Shown here: one piece after another, positions 45,643 through 53,708 of the stretch
Position numbering within the stretch: position 1 is the stretch's first letter
How the letters are laid out: each line of letters begins with the position of its first letter
NCBI RefSeq assembly: GCF_044594925.1
Contig: NZ_CP138991.1
Coordinates: 1,054,001 to 1,118,000, forward strand
Source: Maribacter sp044594925
GTDB lineage: Bacteria; Bacteroidota; Bacteroidia; Flavobacteriales; Flavobacteriaceae
Length of the DNA stretch: 64,000 bases
Direction: 5' to 3'
Program-made: the position numbers and the translations under genes
The notes under the pieces: generated by a model
Database searches by the model: none
What the model saw: only the letters and a program-made list of their open reading frames with translations
Told to the model about the DNA's origin: nothing

Positions 45643-46295
45643 TTTGGGAGTTCTTTAAATTTTAAGTCGATTACATTTTTTCTAACCTTTTTCATAAAGG
45701 CTGTTCCAGGGTCTGTTTTTTTGGTGCGGTATCCATCATCCTTTTCCAACCATAAGGGGTGATTCTCAAAAAGGGTATACTCATAATGTCCAATAAGGTA
45801 TTCGATAGGATATTTATCCGCTAGATAGCGCACTAACCAAATATTAGACTTTAACTGTGCTTTGGTCAGTGGTTGGTCTTTGTCACCACCAACATTTTCT
45901 ACACCAATAGCACAATGGTTCAAACCAATAACGTGTCTGGCCATCGTTGTTTCCGGCATTAGTCGGTATATGGTTCCGTCTCGGTCTACCATAAATTGCG
46001 AAGAGACATTTAAGCCACTAACGTCTTTTATATCTGGACGCCAATTGGGTAAGCTAGGATTATTGAAGGCGGCAAAAGATTTTTCCAAGGTGGGGATGAC
46101 CGTCCAATGCAGCACGATCATTTTAGGAATAATTTCTGGAGTATCCTTTTCAAGTCCGTAACGTTTTGATAGGTATTCCAATGTTAGTATTTCCCGTTCC
46201 TTATTAAAAATAATTGGCTTATCTATAATAGATTTCGTTGTCCCGCAGGAAACGAACAATATCCCTAATGCAAGTAATGGTAAGTAAAATTTCAT
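45639..46295 (-). CDS. N-acetylmuramoyl-L-alanine amidase-like lipoprotein
   Basis: 218 residues. Lipobox LFVSCG (Cys17). The Amidase_2 fold shows KMIVLHWTV (His63), SSQFMVDRDGTIYRLMPE, ARHVIGLNHCAIGVENVGG (His121/His127, Glu133) and LIGHYEYT. The enzyme should cleave between MurNAc and L-Ala of peptidoglycan. It overlaps both neighbours by four bases, in the order 3D-domain protein, amidase, carboxypeptidase. Confidence 0.9.
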   Translation of the reverse strand: MKFYLPLLALGILFVSCGTTKSIIDKPIIFNKEREILTLEYLSKRYGLEKDTPEIIPKMIVLHWTVIPTLEKSFAAFNNPSLPNWRPDIKDVSGLNVSSQFMVDRDGTIYRLMPETTMARHVIGLNHCAIGVENVGGDKDQPLTKAQLKSNIWLVRYLADKYPIEYLIGHYEYTLFENHPLWLEKDDGYRTKKTDPGTAFMKKVRKNVIDLKFKELPK

Positions 46296-46720
46296 TCTTC
46301 AGCCAAATTTCTTGTGGTATCCCTTTTTACGGCATATTCGATATTTATCTTGCGCTTTCCCCATGCTCTTGCTTTTGTGACATCTTCCCCCATGTAAATG
46401 TCAATTCGGTTGGTCCAGCGTTTGTTCATTTTATCCTTTACCAAGTAAATTCCTTTAAAAGTATCGATTTTAACCATAGTATTATGCCCTAAGCCCTTCC
46501 GTAATAAGTCTCTAGACACCGCTATCCATTTTACTCCAGGTGTAATGGAATCTCCCCAAGCCGTTATTTCTGGATGCTCGTACGACGTTTGACCAGGCGT
46601 GGAATTATAGGCCGTTGCAGTAACTTTCAAAGGAACCCAATCGTAAATAACAACGTCTTTCACCTCCTCTTTACAACTACAAAGCATACAACAAACAAGT
46701 ATGAACAGCGTATTTTTCAA
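46292..46720 (-). CDS. 3D-domain lipoprotein
   Basis: 142 residues. Lipobox CCMLCSCK. The 3D domain is VTATAYNSTPGQT, AWGDSITPGVKWIAVSRDLLRKGLGHNTMVKI, LVKDKMNKRWTNRIDIYMG, with the conserved Asp residues. The double-psi barrel is found in lytic transglycosylases and cell-wall proteins. It is the first gene of the envelope operon and its stop overlaps the amidase start by four bases. Confidence 0.85.
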   Translation of the reverse strand: MKNTLFILVCCMLCSCKEEVKDVVIYDWVPLKVTATAYNSTPGQTSYEHPEITAWGDSITPGVKWIAVSRDLLRKGLGHNTMVKIDTFKGIYLVKDKMNKRWTNRIDIYMGEDVTKARAWGKRKINIEYAVKRDTTRNLAEE

Positions 46721-46760
46721 GCTTTGATTTACTTTTTATCGGTTTCTAAGATAACACCAT

Positions 46761-46862
46761 TTACTCGATAATCGAGATTTACTCAATAATCGAGAATATA
46801 ATACGCTAAGGTTTGCCTTGAAATTAATGTTGGCTCACCCCTTAATGCTTGGCCCAAGCTTC
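46761..46862 (+). repeat. Family B dispersed repeat with doubled palindrome
   Basis: TTTACTCGATAATCGAGAT is immediately followed by a second, near-identical TTTACTCAATAATCGAGAA, then TACGCTAAGGTTTGCCTTG and AATGCTTGGCCCAAGC. It fills the 324-base gap between the 3D-domain gene and the DUF2452 gene; a TAGTTTTG box just before the latter gene (47030-47037) could be its -7 element. Confidence 0.65.
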
Positions 46863-47044
46863 TTTAATGAATAGTTCATCCGTTTTATCTGTAACATTTT
46901 GTTTCGTATACTTAGCAAAGACTACGGCAACTCATATGAAATAGAAGACATGTCTTTTACTACCTAGCATATATTCTTGTAGAAAACTACATATCCTTGA
47001 ATTGACAGGGTAATATCCCCACTTTTCTGTAGTTTTGTATCGCT

Positions 47045-47446
47045 ATGAAAAAAGAGAAAAAGCCGGATTATGTGGTCTTTGATGAAGACACGCAAAGCTA
47101 TAACGGGAAGCTGCTACCCTATTCTAGTAGTGTATCCGCTCCTAAAATTACACCACCAGATGTTACCTCTTGGAAAAATACGAACATCGTAAGCGCCAAC
47201 AATCAATTCAAGGCTAAATACGAGTCCATTCAGGCAGAATACAAGAGAATGATGCAGGAGTTTGAATATAACAACCTGGTCTATAATGCAAAATTCAATT
47301 TTGAACCCATCGTAGGTAAGGTATACCATTTGTATCGTTCCAAAGACGAGAGTACCTTTCTATCCTTAATTTTACCACACGAATGTAATTTTGAACATTT
47401 GGGAACTTTCAAGTTAGGGCCTGATAAGACTTGGGAAAAGCTATAG
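47045..47446 (+). CDS. DUF2452 protein
   Basis: 133 residues. The pattern KKPDYVVFDEDTQSYNGKLLPYSSSVSAPKITPPDVTSW, then YKRMMQEFEYNNLVYNAKFNFEPIVGKVYHLY is DUF2452, found in Bacteroidota and other bacteria. Cytoplasmic; function unknown. It overlaps the convergent pirin gene by six bases at the 3' ends. Confidence 0.85.
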   Translation: MKKEKKPDYVVFDEDTQSYNGKLLPYSSSVSAPKITPPDVTSWKNTNIVSANNQFKAKYESIQAEYKRMMQEFEYNNLVYNAKFNFEPIVGKVYHLYRSKDESTFLSLILPHECNFEHLGTFKLGPDKTWEKL

Positions 47447-48316
47447 GCCCGGTAGCGGAACATAGCTATCGTCAGCATCCATCATAGGGAAAGTTTTGTC
47501 TTTCCAAGCTTGCTTTGCACGTGCTATTTTTTCCTTGTCATGGGAAACGAAATTCCAATAGATATGGCGTTCTTCTGGTAATGGTTCACCACCAAATAAC
47601 AGTAAGTGCGTGTCCTTATGAATAACTGTAGTACAGGTATCGGCTACTTTACTAACCACAATATTACCTGCTGTAACGGTTTCTCCACAAGCTTCAATAC
47701 TACCACTCACGATACAAATACCTATTTCTCCCTTCAGCTGGCCAATGGTGGTCAAATGGTAGGTATCCGCAGTTTTAATTGAAATCATAAATAAGGGCGA
47801 ATGTACGGGAACGGGTGATTTTCTCCCATAGCCTTCTCCTGCGACCAAGGTAAAGCTTGCGGAGCCATCAGTCCATTTAGGTAAGGCCGATGCCGGAATA
47901 TGATGGAACTCGGGCGAAATATCCTCCAGTTCTTTGGGTAAAGCAACCCATATCTGATAGCCATGAGCTTTGAAAACCGTTCCGTTTCTCAAATCATCTG
48001 GCGTGCGTTCCGTATGTGAAACCCCACTACCGGCCACCATCCAATTAACCGAACCAGGTTGTATGCGCTGTTTTGTACCTAGACTATCCGCATGCATAAT
48101 TTCTCCCTCTAACATAAAGGTAAGCGTAGACAAACCAATATGCGGATGCTGGTCCACATCCATATAGGTATGAGGTCCCAGTGTTGTAGGTCCCATATGG
48201 TCTATAAAGATAAACGGACCAATCATTCGTTTTTTTCGAAAAGGAATGAGCCTGCCTACTAAAAAATCTCCGATATCCCTGCTACGTTCTTCTATGATTA
48301 ACCCGATATTTGACAT
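47441..48316 (-). CDS. Pirin-family protein
   Basis: 291 residues, two cupin halves. The metal-site segment HPHIGLSTLTFMLEGEIMHADSLG and the following QPGSVNWMVAGSGVSHTERTP are the pirin signature. The C-terminal half LLFGGEPLPEERHIYWNFVSHDKEKIARAKQAW fits pirin_C. Pirins act as quercetinase-like dioxygenases or redox regulators; which applies is unknown. Start ATG at 48316. Confidence 0.92.
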   Translation of the reverse strand: MSNIGLIIEERSRDIGDFLVGRLIPFRKKRMIGPFIFIDHMGPTTLGPHTYMDVDQHPHIGLSTLTFMLEGEIMHADSLGTKQRIQPGSVNWMVAGSGVSHTERTPDDLRNGTVFKAHGYQIWVALPKELEDISPEFHHIPASALPKWTDGSASFTLVAGEGYGRKSPVPVHSPLFMISIKTADTYHLTTIGQLKGEIGICIVSGSIEACGETVTAGNIVVSKVADTCTTVIHKDTHLLLFGGEPLPEERHIYWNFVSHDKEKIARAKQAWKDKTFPMMDADDSYVPLPGL

Positions 48317-48355
48317 GTATTGCTTTTTGATAAATTTACGACAATCAAGAAAAGA

Positions 48356-49696
48356 ATGAAATTGAAAAAAAGAAGAATTGTTACAGCTGTAGTGCTCCTA
48401 GGTATTGGAATTTTAGTTTGGGCAAATTATCCAAAATTGAACATTATTTCGGGCTTTGCCTCTAAGAATATGGCTTCCACGCATTTTATCAGCGGTCGTA
48501 TGTATTCCGATATCAATGAGACCGACAATAATATGCCTTTGATTAAATTGGCCGAAATGGAAAAGGTTATTGGTAACGATGTGACCAGTTCCGTTTTTGG
48601 ACTTATGGAGCGGGAGACGGTTTGCAGGGATGGTTTGGGTTGTGTTTTAATCGACGAATCCTATGACAGAACGCAGACACTTTTAAAACCTAAAAGAACC
48701 CGTATAGAAAATGATTTGCCTTTTCCGTATGGCAATAAGGGCATAAAGGATACTGTTTTTTCTAATGTGGACTATTCCCAAATGAACAAGGCCGTAGATT
48801 TTGCTTTTGCCGATTACGAAAATCAAAAGACAAGAACAGTGCTAGTCTCTTATAAAAATGAACTATTAACGGAACGTTATATCGAAGGTTTTTCCGAAGA
48901 AACACCGGTATTGGGTTGGTCTATGACCAAAAGCGTTTTGGCAACGGTCTATGGTATTCTGGAGTATCAAAATAAAATAAGTTTAGATTTTAAACCCTTT
49001 GCGGACGAAATACGAATGAAGAATCCAAAACATTCCATCACCCTAAATCATTTGCTTCGTATGCAGAGTGGATTGGAGTGGGATGAAGATTATACAAGTA
49101 TATCCGACGTCAATAAAATGTTATTCCTTGAGGCCGATATGACCAAACCACAAGGACTAAAACAAGCCATTGCCGCTCCTACGGAAGTCTGGAACTATTC
49201 TTCTGGGACTACAAACCTACTTTCGGGTATCTTAAGGAAGCATTTTGGCACGTATCAGGCGTATTTAGATTTTCCGTACACCGATTTCATTGATAAGATG
49301 GGAATGCACTCCATGCTCTTAGAAACTGATATGTCCGGTAATTATGTGGGTTCCTCCTATGCCTGGGCAACAACTAGGGATTGGGCCAAGTTTGGACTGC
49401 TCTATTTAAATAAAGGTAATTGGAACGGAGAGCAGCTCTTTTCCCCTTCCTGGTCGGATTATGTAGCGAAACCCACAAAAAACTCGGACGGTGTTTATGG
49501 AGCACATTTTTGGTTGAATGCGGGAGGTAAATACCCAGATGTGCCACGAGATATGTATTCCGCTAACGGATTTCAGGGGCAACGTGTCTATATCATACCC
49601 TCTAAAGACCTAGTTGTAGTACGCACAGGACTAGCTAACGAGGATCAATTTGATGTAAATACCTTTCTCAGTGAAGTCTGCAAGGCGATAAAGTAA
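48356..49696 (+). CDS. Serine hydrolase, beta-lactamase class C / 6-aminohexanoate hydrolase-like
   Basis: 446 residues from ATG at 48356; the frame extends to TTG 48320 but MKLKKRRIVTAVVLLGIGILVWANYP is a normal membrane anchor. The catalytic SxxK is SMTKSVL, followed by RMQSGLEWDEDY and the second motif NYSSGTTNLL (Y-S-S). It matches the penicillin-binding-protein-like hydrolases related to 6-aminohexanoate-dimer hydrolase. The C-terminal GYGAHFWLN-like VYGAHFWLNAGGKYPDVP and ANGFQGQRVYIIPSKDLVVVR are typical. Substrate unknown; the pirin gene is divergent with about 40 bases between starts. Confidence 0.85.
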   Translation: MKLKKRRIVTAVVLLGIGILVWANYPKLNIISGFASKNMASTHFISGRMYSDINETDNNMPLIKLAEMEKVIGNDVTSSVFGLMERETVCRDGLGCVLIDESYDRTQTLLKPKRTRIENDLPFPYGNKGIKDTVFSNVDYSQMNKAVDFAFADYENQKTRTVLVSYKNELLTERYIEGFSEETPVLGWSMTKSVLATVYGILEYQNKISLDFKPFADEIRMKNPKHSITLNHLLRMQSGLEWDEDYTSISDVNKMLFLEADMTKPQGLKQAIAAPTEVWNYSSGTTNLLSGILRKHFGTYQAYLDFPYTDFIDKMGMHSMLLETDMSGNYVGSSYAWATTRDWAKFGLLYLNKGNWNGEQLFSPSWSDYVAKPTKNSDGVYGAHFWLNAGGKYPDVPRDMYSANGFQGQRVYIIPSKDLVVVRTGLANEDQFDVNTFLSEVCKAIK

Positions 49697-49745
49697 ACTA
49701 CCTCGGGCTATGGTACCCTTTGGTAGCGGCAATAAACCAGGTTAA
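49697..49745 (-). repeat. Partial family B repeat
   Basis: CTACCTCGGGCTATGGTACCCTTTGGTAGCGGCAAT resembles the right end of the copy at 59414 (TATACCCTTTGGCGGTGCCAAT). The 637-base gap to the CHRD gene otherwise holds the hairpin at 49913, direct repeats at 50231 and no convincing gene. Confidence 0.45.
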
Positions 49746-49912
49746 AAATTAAAAAATGTAAGTATTTTCTTATTTAACCACAAAATAGGAGCGCTACACC
49801 ACAGGTTTGGTGCAACTCACAACAATAGTTTCAATAGTTCAAGGTCTCCCTTTACATTTACAGTGTTATTAAAAACGAATTATAATTTTTCATTTTCATA
49901 TAGTGTTCTCGT

Positions 49913-49947
49913 AAAAGAGTCTGATCTTCATTGATTGGACTCTTTTT
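49913..49947 (+). terminator. Terminator-like hairpin without a close upstream gene
   Basis: AAAAGAGTC (49913-49921) and GACTCTTTT (49938-49946) with a T run, 217 bases after the hydrolase stop. It may end that gene's long 3' UTR or a small RNA from 49.7-49.9 kb. Confidence 0.5.
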
Positions 49948-50230
49948 AGTTTGTAAGCTATTTTCGTAAAAAGTGGAGTATCTTTTATTCACCCAGCTAT
50001 AGGTTTTTCTGATAGTACATTGTTTATACACTGTATGAAATTATTAATTGCAGATGATAGGTTCTCATCTTTCTTTCATTAAAAAAGACGTTTGCTGAAA
50101 AATTAAACTTTTATAAGATTAAGCCAATCAGAGTTTTCGCAGCTAGAACTTTATTTTCTCTGAATGAAATAAGAAAATTTACTCCATTATCAATAAAGCC
50201 ATTTTAAAGGATGGCGATTCACTTTGGCAC

Positions 50231-50310
50231 TTGAAAATTCCTGTTCAAGATTGAAAATTCCTCGTTGACAATAAATAATTTCTCTCCACTTTCTTAGGCC
50301 TCTACTTTTG
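50231..50310 (+). promoter_or_regulatory. Direct repeats and possible -7 box upstream of the CHRD gene
   Basis: TTGAAAATTCCT occurs at 50231-50242 and again at 50251-50262, exactly 20 bases apart (about two helical turns), a spacing typical of activator sites. TACTTTTG at 50303-50310 fits the Bacteroidota -7 consensus TAnnTTTG, 24 bases before the ATG at 50334. Confidence 0.5.
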
Positions 50311-50333
50311 TTGAAAATTAAATCTGAAATATT

Positions 50334-52664
50334 ATGAAAAAAATTATTTACTTTTTGTTTGCAATGTCATTACTTGTTTTTACCGGATGTGAAAATGATG
50401 ATGATACTGTTTTAGTTGATACAGTCGACCCCGACCCAGATCAAGAACAGGTCGATGATACACCTCCTTTTGATGGTGATAATAATGTATATAGTTTAGG
50501 GGCACGTTCAAATCCGTCCATTTCTGGAGTAGCCAATATGATTGAAAATGAAGATGGATCTACATTGGTAACGCTTAAATTAAGTGGCACCACTTCGGGC
50601 AACTCCCATCCTTCACATATTCATTTCAATAGTGCTGCCGAGGGCGGGGCCATAGCTGTTACTTTGAATGATGTAGATGGGGAAACGGGTATTAGTGAAA
50701 CCATAGTTTCTACTTTGGATGACGGTACCGCAATTTCTTTTGAACAACTCCTACAATTTGATGGGTATATCAACACTCACTTAAGTCTAGAACGTTTGGA
50801 TGTTCTCATTGCACAAGGTGATATTGGCACCAATGAACTCACAGGAGTAACAAAAGAATACCTCTTATGTGAAAGGGATATTGAAGGAATTAAAGGAACC
50901 GCCCTATTTGCTGAACGTGTTAACGGAACTGCCTTGGTTACAATAGCGCTTATAAATGATAATACGGGTGAGAGTCACCCATCGCACATCCACTTTAACA
51001 GTGCTGCCGAAGGTGGAGCTATTGCTGCTTCTTTAACCAATGTTGAAGACGGAATCTCACGTACAAGTGTAGAGACATTGGACGATGGTACCGCCATCAC
51101 CTACAATGAACTGTTGGACTTTGATGGATACATTAATGTACACTTAAGTGCCGAACGACTGGATTTATTGGTAGCGCAGGGTGATATCGGTTCCAATGAA
51201 CTTAACGGAAACTCAAAGTCTTATGAGCTGTTCACAAGGGATATCGAAGGGGTATCGGGAACCGCTTTGTTCCAAGAGCGTGTCAATGGTACTGCCTTGG
51301 TAACCATTGCCCTTGAGAACGATAATACAGGTGAGAGCCATCCATCCCACATACATATGAACAGTGCTGCCGAGGGCGGACCCATTCTTTATACCTTCAA
51401 CAACGTTGAGGACGGTATCAGTGAGAACAGTGTAGAGACATTGGACGATGGTACCGCCATCACCTACAACGAACTGTTGGACTTTGATGGATACATTAAT
51501 GTACACTTAAGTGCCGAACGACTGGATTTATTGGTAGCGCAGGGTGATATCGGTTCCAATGAACTTAACGGAAACTCAAAGTCTTATGAGCTGTTCACAA
51601 GGGATATCGAAGGGGTATCGGGAACCGCTTTGTTCCAAGAGCGTGTTAATGGTACTGCCTTGGTAACCATTGCCCTTGAGAACGATAATACAGGTGAGAG
51701 CCATCCATCCCACATACATATGAACAGTGCTGCCGAGGGCGGACCCATTCTTTATACCTTCAACAACGTTGAGGACGGTATCAGTGAGAACAGTGTAGAG
51801 ACATTGGACGATGGTACCGCCATCACCTACAACGAACTGTTGGACTTTGATGGATACATTAATGTACACTTAAGTGCCGAACGACTGGATTTATTGGTAG
51901 CGCAGGGTGATATCGGTTCCAATGAACTTAACGGAAACTCAAAGTCTTATGAGCTGTTCACAAGGGATATCGAAGGGGTATCGGGAACCGCTTTGTTCCA
52001 AGAGCGTGTTAATGGTACTGCCTTGGTAACCATTGCCCTTGAGAACGATAATACAGGCGAGAGCCATCCATCCCACATACATATGAACAGTGCTGCCGAG
52101 GGCGGACCCATTCTTTATACCTTCAACAACGTTGAGGACGGTATCAGTGAGAACAGTGTAGAGACATTGGACGATGGTACCGCCATCACCTACAACGAAC
52201 TGTTGGACTTTGATGGATACATTAATGTACACTTAAGTGCCGAACGACTGGATTTATTGGTAGCGCAGGGTGATATTGGCCAGAACGAGCTTACCGGTGA
52301 AAGTATTACCTATGATTTGGGCAGTGTTTCAGACCCCCAAATTTCTGGAACCGCCACTTTTTCGCAACGTGTGAATAACGAAACACTAGTTGAAATTGCT
52401 CTATCCGGTACAACGGAAGGAGGTATACACCCAGCCCATATTCACATGGGTGCAGCTCCAGGACCTGGTCCGATTATAGTATCTTTAAGTCCTGTAATAG
52501 GTGCTAATGGTTTAAGTGCAACCAATGTGACCATGTTAAGTGATGGCACAACATTAAATTATTCCGATATGTTAAATATTGATGGATATATTAATGTGCA
52601 CCTAAGTTCTGAACAATTGGAAGTTCTTATTGCTCAAGGTAATGTCGGGGCTAATGCACAATAA
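50334..52664 (+). CDS. Lipoprotein with six CHRD domains
   Basis: 776 residues. The lipobox is VFTGCENDDD (Cys19), followed by an acidic tether. Six CHRD units (about 121 residues each) follow, marked by SHPSHIHFNSAAEGG (or HPAHIHMGAAP in the last) and LDFDGYINVHLSAERLDLLVAQGDIG. Units 3, 4 and 5 are nearly identical in protein and DNA, while 1, 2 and 6 are diverged. CHRD domains occur in surface or secreted proteins; metal or ligand binding through the His residues is plausible but not shown. A terminator hairpin is shared with menB. Confidence 0.9.
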   Translation: MKKIIYFLFAMSLLVFTGCENDDDTVLVDTVDPDPDQEQVDDTPPFDGDNNVYSLGARSNPSISGVANMIENEDGSTLVTLKLSGTTSGNSHPSHIHFNSAAEGGAIAVTLNDVDGETGISETIVSTLDDGTAISFEQLLQFDGYINTHLSLERLDVLIAQGDIGTNELTGVTKEYLLCERDIEGIKGTALFAERVNGTALVTIALINDNTGESHPSHIHFNSAAEGGAIAASLTNVEDGISRTSVETLDDGTAITYNELLDFDGYINVHLSAERLDLLVAQGDIGSNELNGNSKSYELFTRDIEGVSGTALFQERVNGTALVTIALENDNTGESHPSHIHMNSAAEGGPILYTFNNVEDGISENSVETLDDGTAITYNELLDFDGYINVHLSAERLDLLVAQGDIGSNELNGNSKSYELFTRDIEGVSGTALFQERVNGTALVTIALENDNTGESHPSHIHMNSAAEGGPILYTFNNVEDGISENSVETLDDGTAITYNELLDFDGYINVHLSAERLDLLVAQGDIGSNELNGNSKSYELFTRDIEGVSGTALFQERVNGTALVTIALENDNTGESHPSHIHMNSAAEGGPILYTFNNVEDGISENSVETLDDGTAITYNELLDFDGYINVHLSAERLDLLVAQGDIGQNELTGESITYDLGSVSDPQISGTATFSQRVNNETLVEIALSGTTEGGIHPAHIHMGAAPGPGPIIVSLSPVIGANGLSATNVTMLSDGTTLNYSDMLNIDGYINVHLSSEQLEVLIAQGNVGANAQ
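51210..52298 (+). repeat. Three tandem 363-bp near-identical units in the CHRD gene
   Basis: Units begin near 51210, 51573 and 51936 (AACTCAAAGTCTTATGAGCTG), with only scattered base changes (for example GTCAATGG versus GTTAATGG). The 3' part of the preceding unit is also almost identical. The period preserves the reading frame. This is a recent in-frame expansion prone to recombination and assembly collapse. Confidence 0.95.
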
Positions 52665-52688
52665 GTAAATCGTATTTTCGATTGGACA

Positions 52689-52715
52689 ATGGATTCCCTG
52701 TATTAGGGAATCCAT
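52689..52715. terminator. Shared bidirectional terminator of the CHRD gene and menB
   Basis: AATGGATTCCCT (52689-52700) and AGGGAATCCATT (about 52705-52715) with a 5-base loop and T on one side. The left side serves the CHRD gene; menB's stop codon lies inside it. Confidence 0.72.
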
Positions 52716-53548
52716 TTGTTTTTACCAAAATCAGGCTTTCGTTTTTCTAAGAAAGCGTTCCTACCTTCTTTTGCTTCCTCGGTCATATAAGCTAACCGTG
52801 TGGCTTCACCTGCAAACACTTGTTGCCCGACCATACCGTCATCGGTAAGGTTCATTGCAAATTTTAGCATCTTTATAGAGGTTGGTGATTTTTCCAATAC
52901 TTCCTGTGCCCATTGATAAGCAGTAGCTTCCAGTTCTTCATGAGGAACTACGGCATTTACCATACCCATTTCAAAAGCTTCTTGAGCGGAGTAGTTTCTG
53001 CCTAAAAAAAAGATTTCCCGGGCTTTCTTCTGCCCTACCATTTTTGCCAAATAGGCCGACCCGTAACCACCATCAAAACTGGTGACATCCGCATCGGTTT
53101 GTTTGAATATCGCATGTTCCTTACTGGCCAAGGTCATATCGCAAACGACGTGTAGACTATGTCCGCCACCAACGGCCCAGCCGGGTACTACGGCAATAAC
53201 TGCCTTGGGCATAAACCGAATCATGCGCTGCACTTCCAAAATATTTAGCCGATGTTGTCCGTCCGCACCTACATAACCCTGTTCTCCCCTAGCCTTTTGG
53301 TCGCCACCACTACAAAAAGACCAAATGCCGTCTTTGGTGGATGGACCTTCGGCCGAGAGCAATACTACCCCGATCGAGGTATCTTCCTGTGCATCGTAGA
53401 ATGCTTTTATTAATTCACTAGTGGTATGTGGCCTAAAGGCATTACGCACGTTGGGGCGATTAAAGGCAATACGTGCCACACCATTACTCTTTTTATAGGT
53501 AATATCGTCAAATTCCAAGGCAGTTTTCCAGTCAGGTGATTGCATCAT
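52703..53548 (-). CDS. menB: 1,4-dihydroxy-2-naphthoyl-CoA synthase
   Basis: 281 residues, the usual MenB length. Crotonase-fold signatures: FRPHTTSELIKAFYDAQED, DGIWSFCSGGDQKARGEQGYVG, AVVPGWAVGGGHSLHVVCDMTLAS, DADVTSFDGGYGSAYLAKMVGQ. The acid-region DVTSFDGGYGSAYLAR-like block is specific to MenB. It closes the second ring of menaquinone from succinylbenzoyl-CoA. No other men genes are near, so it is separate from the rest of the pathway here. Confidence 0.95.
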   Translation of the reverse strand: MMQSPDWKTALEFDDITYKKSNGVARIAFNRPNVRNAFRPHTTSELIKAFYDAQEDTSIGVVLLSAEGPSTKDGIWSFCSGGDQKARGEQGYVGADGQHRLNILEVQRMIRFMPKAVIAVVPGWAVGGGHSLHVVCDMTLASKEHAIFKQTDADVTSFDGGYGSAYLAKMVGQKKAREIFFLGRNYSAQEAFEMGMVNAVVPHEELEATAYQWAQEVLEKSPTSIKMLKFAMNLTDDGMVGQQVFAGEATRLAYMTEEAKEGRNAFLEKRKPDFGKNKWIP

Positions 53549-53565
53549 TCTAAATACTTTTAATT

Positions 53566-53612
53566 GAGCTATAAAAATAATACTCTCTATGGGATTAGCA
53601 CAAGGAATTGAA
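53566..53612 (+). repeat. Short dispersed repeat, also at 57020
   Basis: TATAAAAATAATACTCTC followed by a TGGGATTA box, a CAA-rich spacer and GAATT recurs at 57024-57065 with a few changes. Both lie in intergenic regions. Confidence 0.45.
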
Positions 53613-53708
53613 TGCTATTCTCTCTTGTACTTGTCCTTTACCAATTTCTCACAACTAATTTCTATATCTAAAAATGATTATCTTGGCGAAGCCTAAACCA
53701 ACCCTTAT

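Noticed and set aside
50037..50084. Short frame MKLLIADD-like start resembling a response regulator N-terminus
   Set aside because: Only 15 codons and no further receiver-domain similarity downstream in any frame; too short to call a relic.
51213..52232. Three repeated 97-codon frames on the minus strand
   Set aside because: They are antisense shadows of the CHRD repeats, identical because the units are identical.
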